Source: JAHEJX01 sp041605955
GTDB taxonomy: Bacteria > Actinomycetota > Acidimicrobiia > Spongiisociales > UBA5794
Assembly (NCBI GenBank): GCA_041605955.1
Contig: JBFIXI010000012.1
Coordinates: 1-64,000 of the forward strand
DNA length: 64,000 bases
Direction: 5' to 3'
Below are positions 17,681 through 26,623 of the stretch, piece after piece; positions within the stretch are counted from its first letter, which is position 1; every line of letters starts with the position of its first letter. A model generated the notes under the pieces. It had not been told where the DNA came from. It worked only from the letters and a program-made list of their open reading frames with translations, and did no database searches. Position numbers and translations under genes: made by a program.

Positions 17681-18033
17681 GATCATGCAACACGAGCGAC
17701 GACCTCCTCTTCGCCTTCGTTGACGGCCTCGAGGAGAGCCTCGACGATCACGTTGCTACCTGCGACGAGTGCCAGGCCTTCCTCGCCGAGCTGTGGCAAG
17801 GTGAGCTGACCGAGGATCTCACGGAGCCGGTGATGCAGCGCATCCGGCTGGCCGAGTTCGTGGCCGACGTAGCCCGCTTCGGCCTGGACATCGCCTCGGC
17901 TATGGGCCGCGGGCTGATGACCTATGGTCCGGGTGCCGTCGCAGCCGACGACAGTGACCCGACAGCAGAGGCGGCAGGAGCGGAAACACAGGACAGCGCG
18001 GCGGCGGAGTCTGACGCGACCGACACGGAGTAG
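17677..18033 (+). CDS. Putative zinc-binding anti-sigma factor (soluble)
   Basis: 118 residues. I chose the ATG at 17677 over 17671 because it forms an ATGA overlap with the sigma gene and lies 7 bases after GGAGG. HVATCDECQAF is the H-x3-C-x2-C core of the zinc anti-sigma (ZAS) fold, here at residues about 28-36. A helix follows (MQRIRLAEFVADVARFGLDIASAMGRGL), then an acidic Ala/Asp/Glu-rich tail. There is no clear membrane helix, so it should be cytoplasmic. ZAS proteins that hold zinc through Cys/His can respond to redox state (known of the family). Pairing with the upstream sigma factor is inferred from overlap. Confidence 0.72.
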   Translation: MRSCNTSDDLLFAFVDGLEESLDDHVATCDECQAFLAELWQGELTEDLTEPVMQRIRLAEFVADVARFGLDIASAMGRGLMTYGPGAVAADDSDPTAEAAGAETQDSAAAESDATDTE

Positions 18034-18037
18034 AGGT

Positions 18038-18733
18038 ATGGACCAGAGCAGAATCGTCGCCGCCGCAGTGGCGGTGGGTGCCGCGTTGTTGATCTGGATA
18101 GTGGGCCGGTTGGTGCGCGGTCGGGTCGGGGAACAATGGCGCGACTTGGTCGCTCAGCTGGTTCCCGTGCTGGTGTTCGCCACCTTGGTCTTCGGCGGGT
18201 TACTCGTGGCCGATCCCGATCAGGCCTCCGACCTGTTGACATCGGTCATCAAGTCGGTTCCCCGGGTAGCGATCGCCGTGATCATCGTGGTGATTGCGCA
18301 GGCCCTCGGTCGGATTGTCGGCCTGTTCGCCGAGGCTGCGTTGCGCCGAGTGTCGCCCGCCATCGCGGGAAGGGTGCGGCTGATTGTCTCCTCGATGTTC
18401 CTCGGCATCGGCGTAGTCATCGCTATGCAGCAGGTGGGGATATCTACGGCGATCATTCTGATCCTCGTCGCCTCGGTTGCCTTTGCAGTGGCGCTGACGG
18501 TGGCGCTCAGCGTCGGGTTGGGGTCGGTGCCGATAGCGCGCCACATCGCAGCCGGTCGTCACGTGCACAACCGCTACAACTCCGGCGACCGCATACGGGT
18601 GGGAGATATCGACGGCCGCATCACCGAAATCGGCCTATCGACGACCCGCGTCGAGGTGTCGGAAGGGCGGGCCGTCGATATCCCGAACGGAGAGTTCATT
18701 GCCGGTGTCGTCGACGTGCGGGCCGCAGATTGA
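18038..18733 (+). CDS. MscS-like mechanosensitive channel (small)
   Basis: 231 residues from ATG at 18038, four bases after the anti-sigma stop and behind GAGG. Membrane helices: IVAAAVAVGAALLIWIVGRLV, LVPVLVFATLVFGGLLVA, VAIAVIIVVIAQALGRIVGL, then the pore region LIVSSMFLGIGVVIAMQQVGI / ILILVASVAFAVALTVALSVGLGS. A short beta domain follows (NSGDRIRVGDIDGRITEIGLSTTRVEVSEGRAVDIPNGEFI), which is the MscS middle domain. The C-terminal alpha/beta vestibule of E. coli MscS is missing. It should form a heptameric tension-gated pore, or a related regulatory channel. Confidence 0.78.
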   Translation: MDQSRIVAAAVAVGAALLIWIVGRLVRGRVGEQWRDLVAQLVPVLVFATLVFGGLLVADPDQASDLLTSVIKSVPRVAIAVIIVVIAQALGRIVGLFAEAALRRVSPAIAGRVRLIVSSMFLGIGVVIAMQQVGISTAIILILVASVAFAVALTVALSVGLGSVPIARHIAAGRHVHNRYNSGDRIRVGDIDGRITEIGLSTTRVEVSEGRAVDIPNGEFIAGVVDVRAAD

Positions 18734-19027
18734 GCCGGATACCGGCGCCTTTGTTGACGAGCGCGTGGAGTCGGATCCTGGCGCTATCAAAGCGCTAGTT
18801 ACCGAGCAGGGCGCCAATTCCCTTCTTTTGCTACTTCGCGGCGTCATATATGATCACCAGGCAGATGAGGTCCCCGAGGAGACGCCGATACGGGACCGCG
18901 CATAGTGGCCGCGGCGGCGTAGTGGTAGGAAAGGCTCCGCAGGGTGGCGGTTGGTGAGCGCCGCCTGGCTGAGCTGATTCGGTCGGATTGGACCGACGAC
19001 AGGGCTGGGTAGACAAGGGGAAAGGCA
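18734..19027. other. Spacer between the MscS-like gene and the secreted-protein gene
   Basis: 294 bases. I see a GCGCT-N5-AGCGC hairpin near 18780-18795 that could end the sigma operon, an AT-rich patch TCATATATGATC near 18843-18855 that may be part of a promoter, and a TCGGTC-N6-GACCGA hairpin near 18979-18996. None is strong alone. Confidence 0.3.
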
Positions 19028-20752
19028 GTGCGAAGTCGACACGACGCACGGCTCCGTTACGGGCTGATCATGGTGGTCGTCCTAGCGGTGGTATGGGGTG
19101 CTGCTGCGCTGATATCGACGCCGTCGGCGAACGCTGACGAAGTTCCCGGGCCGCTGTTGCTGGCAGGATCGGATTGCGACGCCACAGGCCCTTTCGTCCA
19201 ATACCGAGTCACCAATGAGTCCGATCGCGACGAGACGCTCACAATCGCGGTCGACGATCAGACTGTCATCGGATCTGCCCGCATCGGCTCGGCCGAGACC
19301 AAGCGGGGCCGCATCCAATGGCAGGGGAGTGCCGCCCAGTCGGTCATCCTCGAGGCGCGGTGGGCCACGAACGAGCGAGCCCCGACAAGCACCATCACGG
19401 TGGCTCCCAACCCATGTGTAACCACGTCCGCCGCCGACTTCACGGGACCGGCTTTCATGGCCGGCACCGACTGTCGACCAGATGGGGCCATCGTGCGTTG
19501 GTGGATGTCCAACAGCGCCGGCGAGGATCGGGTCTCTTATGTGTCGATCAGCACAGAGGACGGGTCTGTGGGAGAGACGATCTGGCCGGCGGATGGGTCC
19601 AGCGAGCTCATGTTTGCGGGTGCGCAGACGAGCGGCGTGGCTGCGATCCCGGCCGACTACGTCCCCGGCACCAACATCCGTGTGAGCGGCTGGGCGGAAG
19701 GATCCTTCGGCGGCGCGGAGACATGGACCCAAATGGTCATTCCGGCGTGCACCACCGAAGGTGTAGTCCTGGCCGGCGCTTCGAGCGCCGTGCCCACCAG
19801 CGTCGCCGGCACGGTCCTCACTGCGACGAGTTCCGGCCCCGTTGGATCGACCCTGGCAACCCTGGTGGCGACCACAGGGGCGGCCGGTACCAGCACGTCA
19901 CCCCCGATCGCCACCACGTCTTCGCTGCCGGGCGAGACCACGACTGTGGCCCCAAGCTCGTCGACGACATCCGTCCCGCCTCCGACTACGCCGACCGCAG
20001 TCACCACGACCACCACCCGTCCCCCGGGGTCGACCACGAGCACGACGTCAACTCGACCGCCGTCGACGACGACTACCACCAGCACGACCTCGCCGCCCCC
20101 GTCGACGACCACTACTACCACTACCACGCCCCCCGCCGACGTTGTGCCCCCGGTGTTCTTGGCGGGGGCGGACTGCAACGACAACGGGCCTTTCATCCGG
20201 TATCGGGTCACCAACAACAACGTCGCGGCGCAACGGCTCACGGTGACGTTCAACGGCGCGACCCGGGTCGACTCACTGGAGGTCGACGGCGGCCAGACGA
20301 AGTGGGGGACGTTCACTGCGGGTGGACCCAACGATCCGAAGCCGGTAGTCGCCAGTTGGGTTGGCCACGGCGGATCGCAGGCCCCCAGTCTGCTGATGCG
20401 GGCCTCCATCTGTGCAGACGGGCTGCCGCAACCGGCGCGCGGTCCCAGCTTCGTAGCCGGCCAGGACTGCAGCGGCAACAGCCCGATCGTGCGCTGGTGG
20501 ATGAAGAACAGTGCCCCGACGACTCACCCGATGAACGTCACGGTCACCAAGGCAGACAACACCGGTGAGATCACCATCTGGCCCGCTGGCGGGGGAACGG
20601 TAGAGATCTCTCCCGGCGTGCAGACTTCGGGCGTGTACACGCTTCCCTCGGGCTACAACCGGGCTGGTCAGGAGATCAGGGTGCGCGGCTGGTGGCGCCA
20701 GCTGGACGCCAGCGCCCACAATCGGGTCGGCATTGTGCTGGCGGGCTGCTGA
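19028..20752 (+). CDS. Secreted protein with duplicated A-B domain pair and Thr-rich linker
   Basis: 574 residues from GTG behind AGGGGAAAGG. A signal peptide (LIMVVVLAVVWGAAALIS) precedes two domain pairs joined by a Thr/Ser/Pro linker of about 110 residues. Domain A occurs at about 38-115 (LLAGSDCDATGPFVQYRVTN) and again at about 372-455 (FLAGADCNDNGPFIRYRVTN). Domain B occurs at about 138-240 (FMAGTDCRPDGAIVRWWMSN) and about 468-574 (FVAGQDCSGNSPIVRWWMKN). Both B copies continue with TIWPA-G and a Q-TSGV phrase. No family is recognised. The likely fold is a beta-sandwich with disulfides, acting at the cell surface or released (inference). No cell-wall sorting signal is seen. Confidence 0.75.
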   Translation: MRSRHDARLRYGLIMVVVLAVVWGAAALISTPSANADEVPGPLLLAGSDCDATGPFVQYRVTNESDRDETLTIAVDDQTVIGSARIGSAETKRGRIQWQGSAAQSVILEARWATNERAPTSTITVAPNPCVTTSAADFTGPAFMAGTDCRPDGAIVRWWMSNSAGEDRVSYVSISTEDGSVGETIWPADGSSELMFAGAQTSGVAAIPADYVPGTNIRVSGWAEGSFGGAETWTQMVIPACTTEGVVLAGASSAVPTSVAGTVLTATSSGPVGSTLATLVATTGAAGTSTSPPIATTSSLPGETTTVAPSSSTTSVPPPTTPTAVTTTTTRPPGSTTSTTSTRPPSTTTTTSTTSPPPSTTTTTTTTPPADVVPPVFLAGADCNDNGPFIRYRVTNNNVAAQRLTVTFNGATRVDSLEVDGGQTKWGTFTAGGPNDPKPVVASWVGHGGSQAPSLLMRASICADGLPQPARGPSFVAGQDCSGNSPIVRWWMKNSAPTTHPMNVTVTKADNTGEITIWPAGGGTVEISPGVQTSGVYTLPSGYNRAGQEIRVRGWWRQLDASAHNRVGIVLAGC

Positions 20753-20762
20753 CGCCGTCCGC

Positions 20763-22286
20763 TCAAGGAAGCTGCGGCAGCTCTCTGTCGGCCAGCCAGG
20801 AGTCGAGCAATGGTTGGAGCTGCATCCCGGATACCGCTTCGGCCACGGCAACGAAGTCTGCGGTGACGGCGCTGGCGCCGGCGAAATCCGACGCGTAGGT
20901 ACGCAAGATCTCGAAGAACGTGTCGTCGCCGACGGTCAGCCGCAGCGCATGGAGGGTCATGGCCCCGACGCGGTAAACGGCTGCGTTGAACAAGGTGAAC
21001 ACCGGCGGCGACCCCACCGGGGGGAATCCCGAGTCGGCGAATTGGTCACGCTCGGCGGCGATTCCCGCTTCTACTTCGTCGCGACCCCGCTCCCGCTCGA
21101 TCCATAGCCACTCGGCGTAGGAGGCGAAGCCCTCGTTCAGCCAGATGTCTTGCCAGCGTCCCGGGCTGACGCTGTTGCCGAACCACTGGTGAGCGATCTC
21201 GTGAACGAGGACGTCCTCGAAGAAGGCCGATGTCGCCACGTTGCGGTCGAACAGGGCGAGCGTCTGGTTCTCCAGCGCGGCGCCGAAACCCTCGACGATG
21301 GCAATGCCGTAGGTGTCGAACGGGTACGGCCCGAAGAGGCTCGCCAGATGCGCCAGCATCTCGCCTTGTCGTTCCAGGCCGGGCCAGTCGGCGATCGTCG
21401 TGCCGGTCGGGAGCACGTGGCGGATCGGAATGCCGGCGACGGCAGAGGCGGCTGCGTCCTCGACGATGGCGAAGTTGCCGATCACGACGGTCGCCAGGTA
21501 GCTGGCCATGGGCTGGGCCATCTCCCATACCCAGGTAGTGCTGCCGAGATCGGTCAGCTGATCTGTCAACACTCCGTTGGCTGCGGCGATCACGTCGCTC
21601 GGAACTGTGATCCGGAATGTGTAGGTCGCCTTGTCGATCGGGTGGTCGTTGCTGGGAAACCAAGTATGGGCCGCGTCTGGCTCGGCCACTACGTAGTGCT
21701 GCGCATCGAACGTGGTCCACCCGACGCCGAACGGCACTGCGGCCGAGCTGGCCGGCTGCGGTCGACCTCCGTACTCGATCTCGACGGTGAACTCTTCACC
21801 CGGGGCGATGGGGGAGGGGGGCGTGATGACGACGTCCTCTTCCACGATCTCGAATGCGGCCGCCCCGTCGTCGACGGTTACGTCATCGATCGTCAGGCCG
21901 CTGAAGTCGAGATTGAACGTCTCGAGCCGGTCGCTTGCGGTGACCGTCAGCGTGGCTATGCCGTCGAGACGGACTGAGACCGGGTCGAACACCAGGTCGA
22001 GCGTGTAGTGGTCAACGTCGTATCCCGGGTTGCCCAATGTCGGGAAGTAGTCGTCGCCGATTCCCACGGCGGTGGGGTCGCCGACGAACCCGAGTCGGCC
22101 GGCTCCCGTAGTGCCCTCCGGCGCAGTGGTGGACGGCGCCGCGGAGGTCGGGCCAAAGCTGCTCGGGGCGCGCGTGGTCGGCTCGCGGGTAGTACCGACA
22201 GTGGCCGCCGGTTCCGTCCCGCCGATCACGGAGCAGGCTGCGAGCACCATCGTGAGAGCTGCGATGAGAGCGCCGGGTCGTTGCAT
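20763..22286 (-). CDS. M1-family zinc metallopeptidase, lipoprotein
   Basis: 507 residues. The signal ends in lipobox LAAC (Cys about 18), so the enzyme is membrane-anchored outside the cell, and a Thr/Pro-rich spacer follows. The substrate-recognition motif is GFGAALENQTLALFD (normally GAMEN). The zinc site is HEIAHQWFGN (about 362-371), with the third ligand in NEGFASYAEWLW (about 385), giving HExxH-x18-E. At about 507 residues it lacks the large C-terminal helical domain of aminopeptidase N, as in many actinobacterial M1 lipoproteins. It should release N-terminal residues from peptides. TAGGGT stands 6 nt before the ATG (leaderless). Confidence 0.9.
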   Translation of the reverse strand: MQRPGALIAALTMVLAACSVIGGTEPAATVGTTREPTTRAPSSFGPTSAAPSTTAPEGTTGAGRLGFVGDPTAVGIGDDYFPTLGNPGYDVDHYTLDLVFDPVSVRLDGIATLTVTASDRLETFNLDFSGLTIDDVTVDDGAAAFEIVEEDVVITPPSPIAPGEEFTVEIEYGGRPQPASSAAVPFGVGWTTFDAQHYVVAEPDAAHTWFPSNDHPIDKATYTFRITVPSDVIAAANGVLTDQLTDLGSTTWVWEMAQPMASYLATVVIGNFAIVEDAAASAVAGIPIRHVLPTGTTIADWPGLERQGEMLAHLASLFGPYPFDTYGIAIVEGFGAALENQTLALFDRNVATSAFFEDVLVHEIAHQWFGNSVSPGRWQDIWLNEGFASYAEWLWIERERGRDEVEAGIAAERDQFADSGFPPVGSPPVFTLFNAAVYRVGAMTLHALRLTVGDDTFFEILRTYASDFAGASAVTADFVAVAEAVSGMQLQPLLDSWLADRELPQLP

Positions 22287-22332
22287 CCGGCAACCCTAGG
22301 AGTCCGGCGTTCGCTCGATGGCCGCCGGCGGC

Positions 22333-23402
<1,070 letters not shown>

Positions 23403-23403
<1 letters not shown>

Positions 23404-24932
23404 CAGTCTTCGGTAGAGAGGGCCGCTGTCGAACGGGATGCCTTGTTGAGGGCGGCCACGAACGCTCGGGCCGAGCCCTCGACCACATCGGTCGATACCC
23501 CCCGGCCCGAATAGGTCTCTGCGTCGACTTTGACGATCACGTTGACTTCCGCCATGGCGTCCGCCCCCGACGTGAGGGGGCTCACCCGGTAGTCGACGAG
23601 GGTGGCGGGAATCCCGAAGGCATCTTGAACGGCGACAAACGCCGCATTGACCATGCCGTCGCCGCTCGCCTGAAACTCGTTGATCTCGTCACCGTGCTGC
23701 ATCCGTACCACCGCGAGCGGTATCTCGTGGTCGCCGCCGGAGAAATGGATCCCAACCAGCTGCTGCTCGCCGGTGACGATTCCTGCCTCGGCATCGATGA
23801 TGGCTCGCAACCCTTCTTCGCCGATCTCACCCTTGCGATCTGCCAGCTCTTTGAATCGGTCGAAGGCGCGTTTGAAGTCGTCGTCTTCGAGATTGATCCC
23901 CATCTTGGACAAGGCGTGCTGGAACGCGGCCCGTCCCGAATGTTTGCCCAAGACGATGCGGGAGCTGTGCCCGATCGACTCAGGGTCCATGATCTCGTAG
24001 GTGAGTCGGTCGCGCAGCACGCCGTGCTGGTGGATCCCCGACTCATGAGCGAAGGCGTTGCGGCCAACGACCGCCTTGTTGTACTGGATCGGATAGCCGG
24101 TCAGGCGCGACACCAACCGCGACGTTTCGACGATCTGTGTCGTGTCGGCGGCGATATCCACGCCGAAGTAGTCCTGACGCGTCTTCAACGCCATGATGAT
24201 CTCTTCGGTCGAGGTGTTTCCGGCCCGCTCGCCTATGCCGTTGATCGCTCCCTCGATCTGGCGAGCGCCGGCATGGATAGCCGAGAGCGAGTTGGCCACG
24301 GCCATGCCGAGGTCGTTGTGGCAGTGAGTCGAGACGATCACGTCCTCGTTGCCACCCCGAACTTCCTTGTAGACGCGGGACATGAGCTCTACGAAGTCGG
24401 CCGGCATGGCGTAGCCCACAGTGTCGGGAATGTTGATCGTCGTCGCTCCAGCCTCGACGGCAGCCTGGCAGGTAGCGATCACGAAGTCGGGGTTGGTGCG
24501 GGTGGCGTCCTGTGGGGAGAACTCGACATCGTCGCAGTAGCTCTTCGCCCGCTTCACCGACTCCACGATGGCCCTCATCACCTCGTCCTCGGTCATCCGC
24601 AGCATCGACTCCATGTGAATCGCCGACGTAGAGATGAATACGTGGATGCGGCGCAGTTCGGCGTCCTTGATCGCCTCGGCCGCCTTGTCGATGTCGTCGG
24701 GGTGGGTCCGGGCCAAGCTGGCTATCCGCGCTCCCTTGACTTCTCTGGCGATGCGTGACACCGCCTCGAAGTCCCCGGGGGAGGAGGCGGCGAATCCGGC
24801 TTCGATGATGTCGACCTTCAGCCGCGCCAGCTGATGGGCGATGGCGACTTTGTCGTCGGGCGAAAGCGCGATGCCGGGGGCTTGTTCGCCATCGCGCAAT
24901 GTGGTGTCGAAGATGAGTAGACGGTCGGACAT
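23403..24932 (-). CDS. leuA: 2-isopropylmalate synthase
   Basis: 509 residues, the bacterial type 1 length. It condenses acetyl-CoA with 2-oxoisovalerate, the committed and leucine-inhibited step. FDTTLRDGEQAPG starts the TIM barrel, VSTHCHNDLGMAVANSL supplies metal His residues, and NGIGERAGNTSTEEIIMAL follows. The C-terminal regulatory domain (about 390-509) ends GRGVSTDVVEGSARAFVAALNKA. A strong Shine-Dalgarno AAGGAG stands 8 bases upstream. That site is complementary to the Leu codons of the leader peptide just before it, so initiation is probably controlled by leucine supply. Confidence 0.96.
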
Positions 24933-24938
24933 GATGGG

Positions 24939-25013
24939 GCTCCTTACACAGCTGGATTCGATCGGGTGGCTGGGCCGGACGGACCGCGACGGCCGTCCGG
25001 CTACGTAAGGAGC
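24939..25013 (-). promoter_or_regulatory. Predicted leuA translational attenuator RNA
   Basis: In the transcript, GCUCCUUACGUAG (25013-25001, covering the last two Leu codons, Thr and the leader stop) can pair with CUGUGUAAGGAGC (24951-24939), which contains the leuA Shine-Dalgarno. The first nine pairs are Watson-Crick, then two G-U, then two Watson-Crick. Between the arms sits a perfect 8-bp hairpin (24975-24982 with 24993-25000) that would bring them together. The hairpin has no U-run, so it is not an intrinsic terminator. A ribosome stalled on the Leu codons would free the Shine-Dalgarno; rapid translation and release would let it be masked. The function is inference. Confidence 0.65.
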
Positions 25014-25069
25014 AGGCTCGTTGAGCCGATCGCGCCGTTGGTTGCGTCGGGGGGTGTGGTGAAGCTCAT
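25001..25069 (-). CDS. leuL: leuA leader peptide (22 aa, ends Ser-Leu-Leu-Leu-Thr)
   Basis: A 22-codon open frame beginning MSFTTPPDATNG and ending STSLLLT. Its ATG shares ATGA with the ilvC stop and stands about 8 bases after GAGGA, so ribosomes finishing ilvC can start it. The three consecutive Leu codons are CTG, CTC and CTT, two codons before the stop. It ends 68 bases before leuA. Leader peptides before leuA are known in other Actinobacteria. Here the position inside a polycistronic operon rather than at a promoter is notable. The peptide itself is not expected to have a function. Confidence 0.75.
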   Translation of the reverse strand: MSFTTPPDATNGAIGSTSLLLT

Positions 25070-26079
25070 ATGTCGTCCTCTGGAGACTTCTCGCTGAGGA
25101 ACGGCATCATGGCACGAAGCCGGCGACCCACCACCTCTATCGGATGGTTGGCCACGTCCTGGCGGGCTGCCAGGAGCTGGGGAGTGCCGGTCTCGTTCTC
25201 CGCCATCCATTCCCGAGCGAAGGCGCCGGATTGAATCTCCCCGAGAATCTCCTTCATAGCGGCGCGGGTGGCGTCGGTGACGATGCGGGGGCCCCGACTG
25301 ATGTCGCCGTACTCCGCCGTGTCCGAAACTGAGTGGCGCATCCACGAGATTCCACCTTCGTAGAGCAGATCGACGATCAGCTTGAGCTCGTGCAGCACCT
25401 CGAAATACGCCATCTCGTCGGGGTAGCCCGCGTCGGTGAGCGTCTCATATGCGGCCCGGATTAGCGCGTCGATGCCGCCGCACAGGATGACCTGCTCGCC
25501 GAAGAGGTCCGTCTCCGCCTCATCCCGGAATGTCGTCTCGATCACGCCGGCCCGCGTGCCCCCGATGCCGTGGGCATACGAGAGGGCCACGGCCTTGGCC
25601 TCTCCGGTGGCGTCTTGGTGGATGGCCACCAGAGACGGCACCCCGCTGCCGTCGACGTACTGGCGCCGCACCAGGTGTCCTGGTCCTTTGGGAGCCACCA
25701 TGGCGACGTCGACATCGGGTGGGGCCACGACGTAGCCGAAGTGCACGCTGAACCCGTGCGCGAAGAACAGTGCATCGCCGGTGTGCAGCCGGGGGGCGAT
25801 CACGTCGGTGTAAAGCGACTTCTGGAACTGGTCCGGAACCAACACCATGATGAGATCCGCCCAGTCGGCGGCGTCTTGCGGGGTTACCACCTTGAGGCCG
25901 GCGGCGGAGGCAGTCGCTTCGCGCCGGCTGCCCTCTCGCAGTCCCACGACCACGTCGACACCCGAGTCCTTGAGATTGAGAGCGTGGGCGTGGCCCTGAC
26001 TCCCGAAGCCGATGATGGCCACTTTGCGGCGAGCGATCAATGTCGGGTCGGCGTCGCCTTCGTAGTAAATGGTCGTCAT
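25066..26079 (-). CDS. ilvC: Ketol-acid reductoisomerase (class I)
   Basis: 337 residues, class I length. It isomerises and reduces acetolactate or acetohydroxybutyrate with NADPH and Mg2+, the second common step to valine and isoleucine. AIIGFGSQGHAHALNLKDSGVDVVVGLREGSR is the Rossmann loop; the Arg and Ser residues after it fit NADP(H). MVAPKGPGHLVRRQY, DLFGEQVILCGGIDALI and YFEVLHELKLIVDLLYEGGISWMRHSVSDTAEYGD carry the active-site His and acidic Mg ligands. It lies 34 bases after ilvN. Confidence 0.97.
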   Translation of the reverse strand: MTTIYYEGDADPTLIARRKVAIIGFGSQGHAHALNLKDSGVDVVVGLREGSRREATASAAGLKVVTPQDAADWADLIMVLVPDQFQKSLYTDVIAPRLHTGDALFFAHGFSVHFGYVVAPPDVDVAMVAPKGPGHLVRRQYVDGSGVPSLVAIHQDATGEAKAVALSYAHGIGGTRAGVIETTFRDEAETDLFGEQVILCGGIDALIRAAYETLTDAGYPDEMAYFEVLHELKLIVDLLYEGGISWMRHSVSDTAEYGDISRGPRIVTDATRAAMKEILGEIQSGAFAREWMAENETGTPQLLAARQDVANHPIEVVGRRLRAMMPFLSEKSPEDDI

Positions 26080-26113
26080 GAGCGGATTGCCTTCTGTTGG
26101 ACTAGGAGCGCAT

Positions 26114-26623
26114 TCAAGCGGATCGCAGGCGGCCTTTGTTGGCGTCTCTGGTCTTGCTATCGCGTGCCATGGCGATCCGCCCCGACTTGACCAAGTCGAC
26201 GATGCCGTAGGGCCGCATCAGCTCGAGGAAGTCGGCCAGCGAAGACGGGTCGCCCGATAGTTCGAAGGTGAGGGTGTTTAGCCCGACGTCGACGGTCTTT
26301 GCTTTGAAGATGCCGGCTGCTTCGAGAATCTCGCCGCGCTTGCCCGCCTCGGCGGTGACCCGCACCATCATGATCTCGCGCTCGATGCCCTGCCCGGGGG
26401 GCAGCTCGGTGACCTTTACGGTGTGAACCAGCTTGTAGAGCTGCTTGATGATCTGCTCCATCTCCGGGCCGTCGACGACCACCGTCATGCGCGACAAGCT
26501 GGGGTCGGCAGTGGGGCCGACCGCGAGAGAGTGAATGTTGAAGCCGCGGCCGGCGAACATCGAGGCCACGCGCGCCAGTACGCCTGGCTTGTTCTCGACT
26601 TGCACGATGATGACGTGGTTCAT
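26114..26623 (-). CDS. ilvN: Acetolactate synthase, small (regulatory) subunit
   Basis: 169 residues. An N-terminal ACT domain (HVIIVQVENKPGVLARVASMFAGRGFNIHSLAVGPT) binds valine and makes the holoenzyme feedback-sensitive. The C-terminal domain (EREIMMVRVTAEAGKRGEILEAAGIFKAKTVDVG) activates the large subunit. Its ATG overlaps the ilvB stop by ATGA, keeping subunits in ratio. Confidence 0.96.
   Translation of the reverse strand: MNHVIIVQVENKPGVLARVASMFAGRGFNIHSLAVGPTADPSLSRMTVVVDGPEMEQIIKQLYKLVHTVKVTELPPGQGIEREIMMVRVTAEAGKRGEILEAAGIFKAKTVDVGLNTLTFELSGDPSSLADFLELMRPYGIVDLVKSGRIAMARDSKTRDANKGRLRSA

Noticed and set aside
19318..20568. 416-codon plus-strand frame inside the secreted-protein gene
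   Set aside because: It is an out-of-frame shadow; the other frame has a signal peptide and duplicated domains.
24974..25001. GC-rich perfect hairpin between the leader peptide and leuA as an intrinsic terminator
   Set aside because: No U-run follows on the minus strand. It is better explained as the structure that holds the two attenuator arms together.
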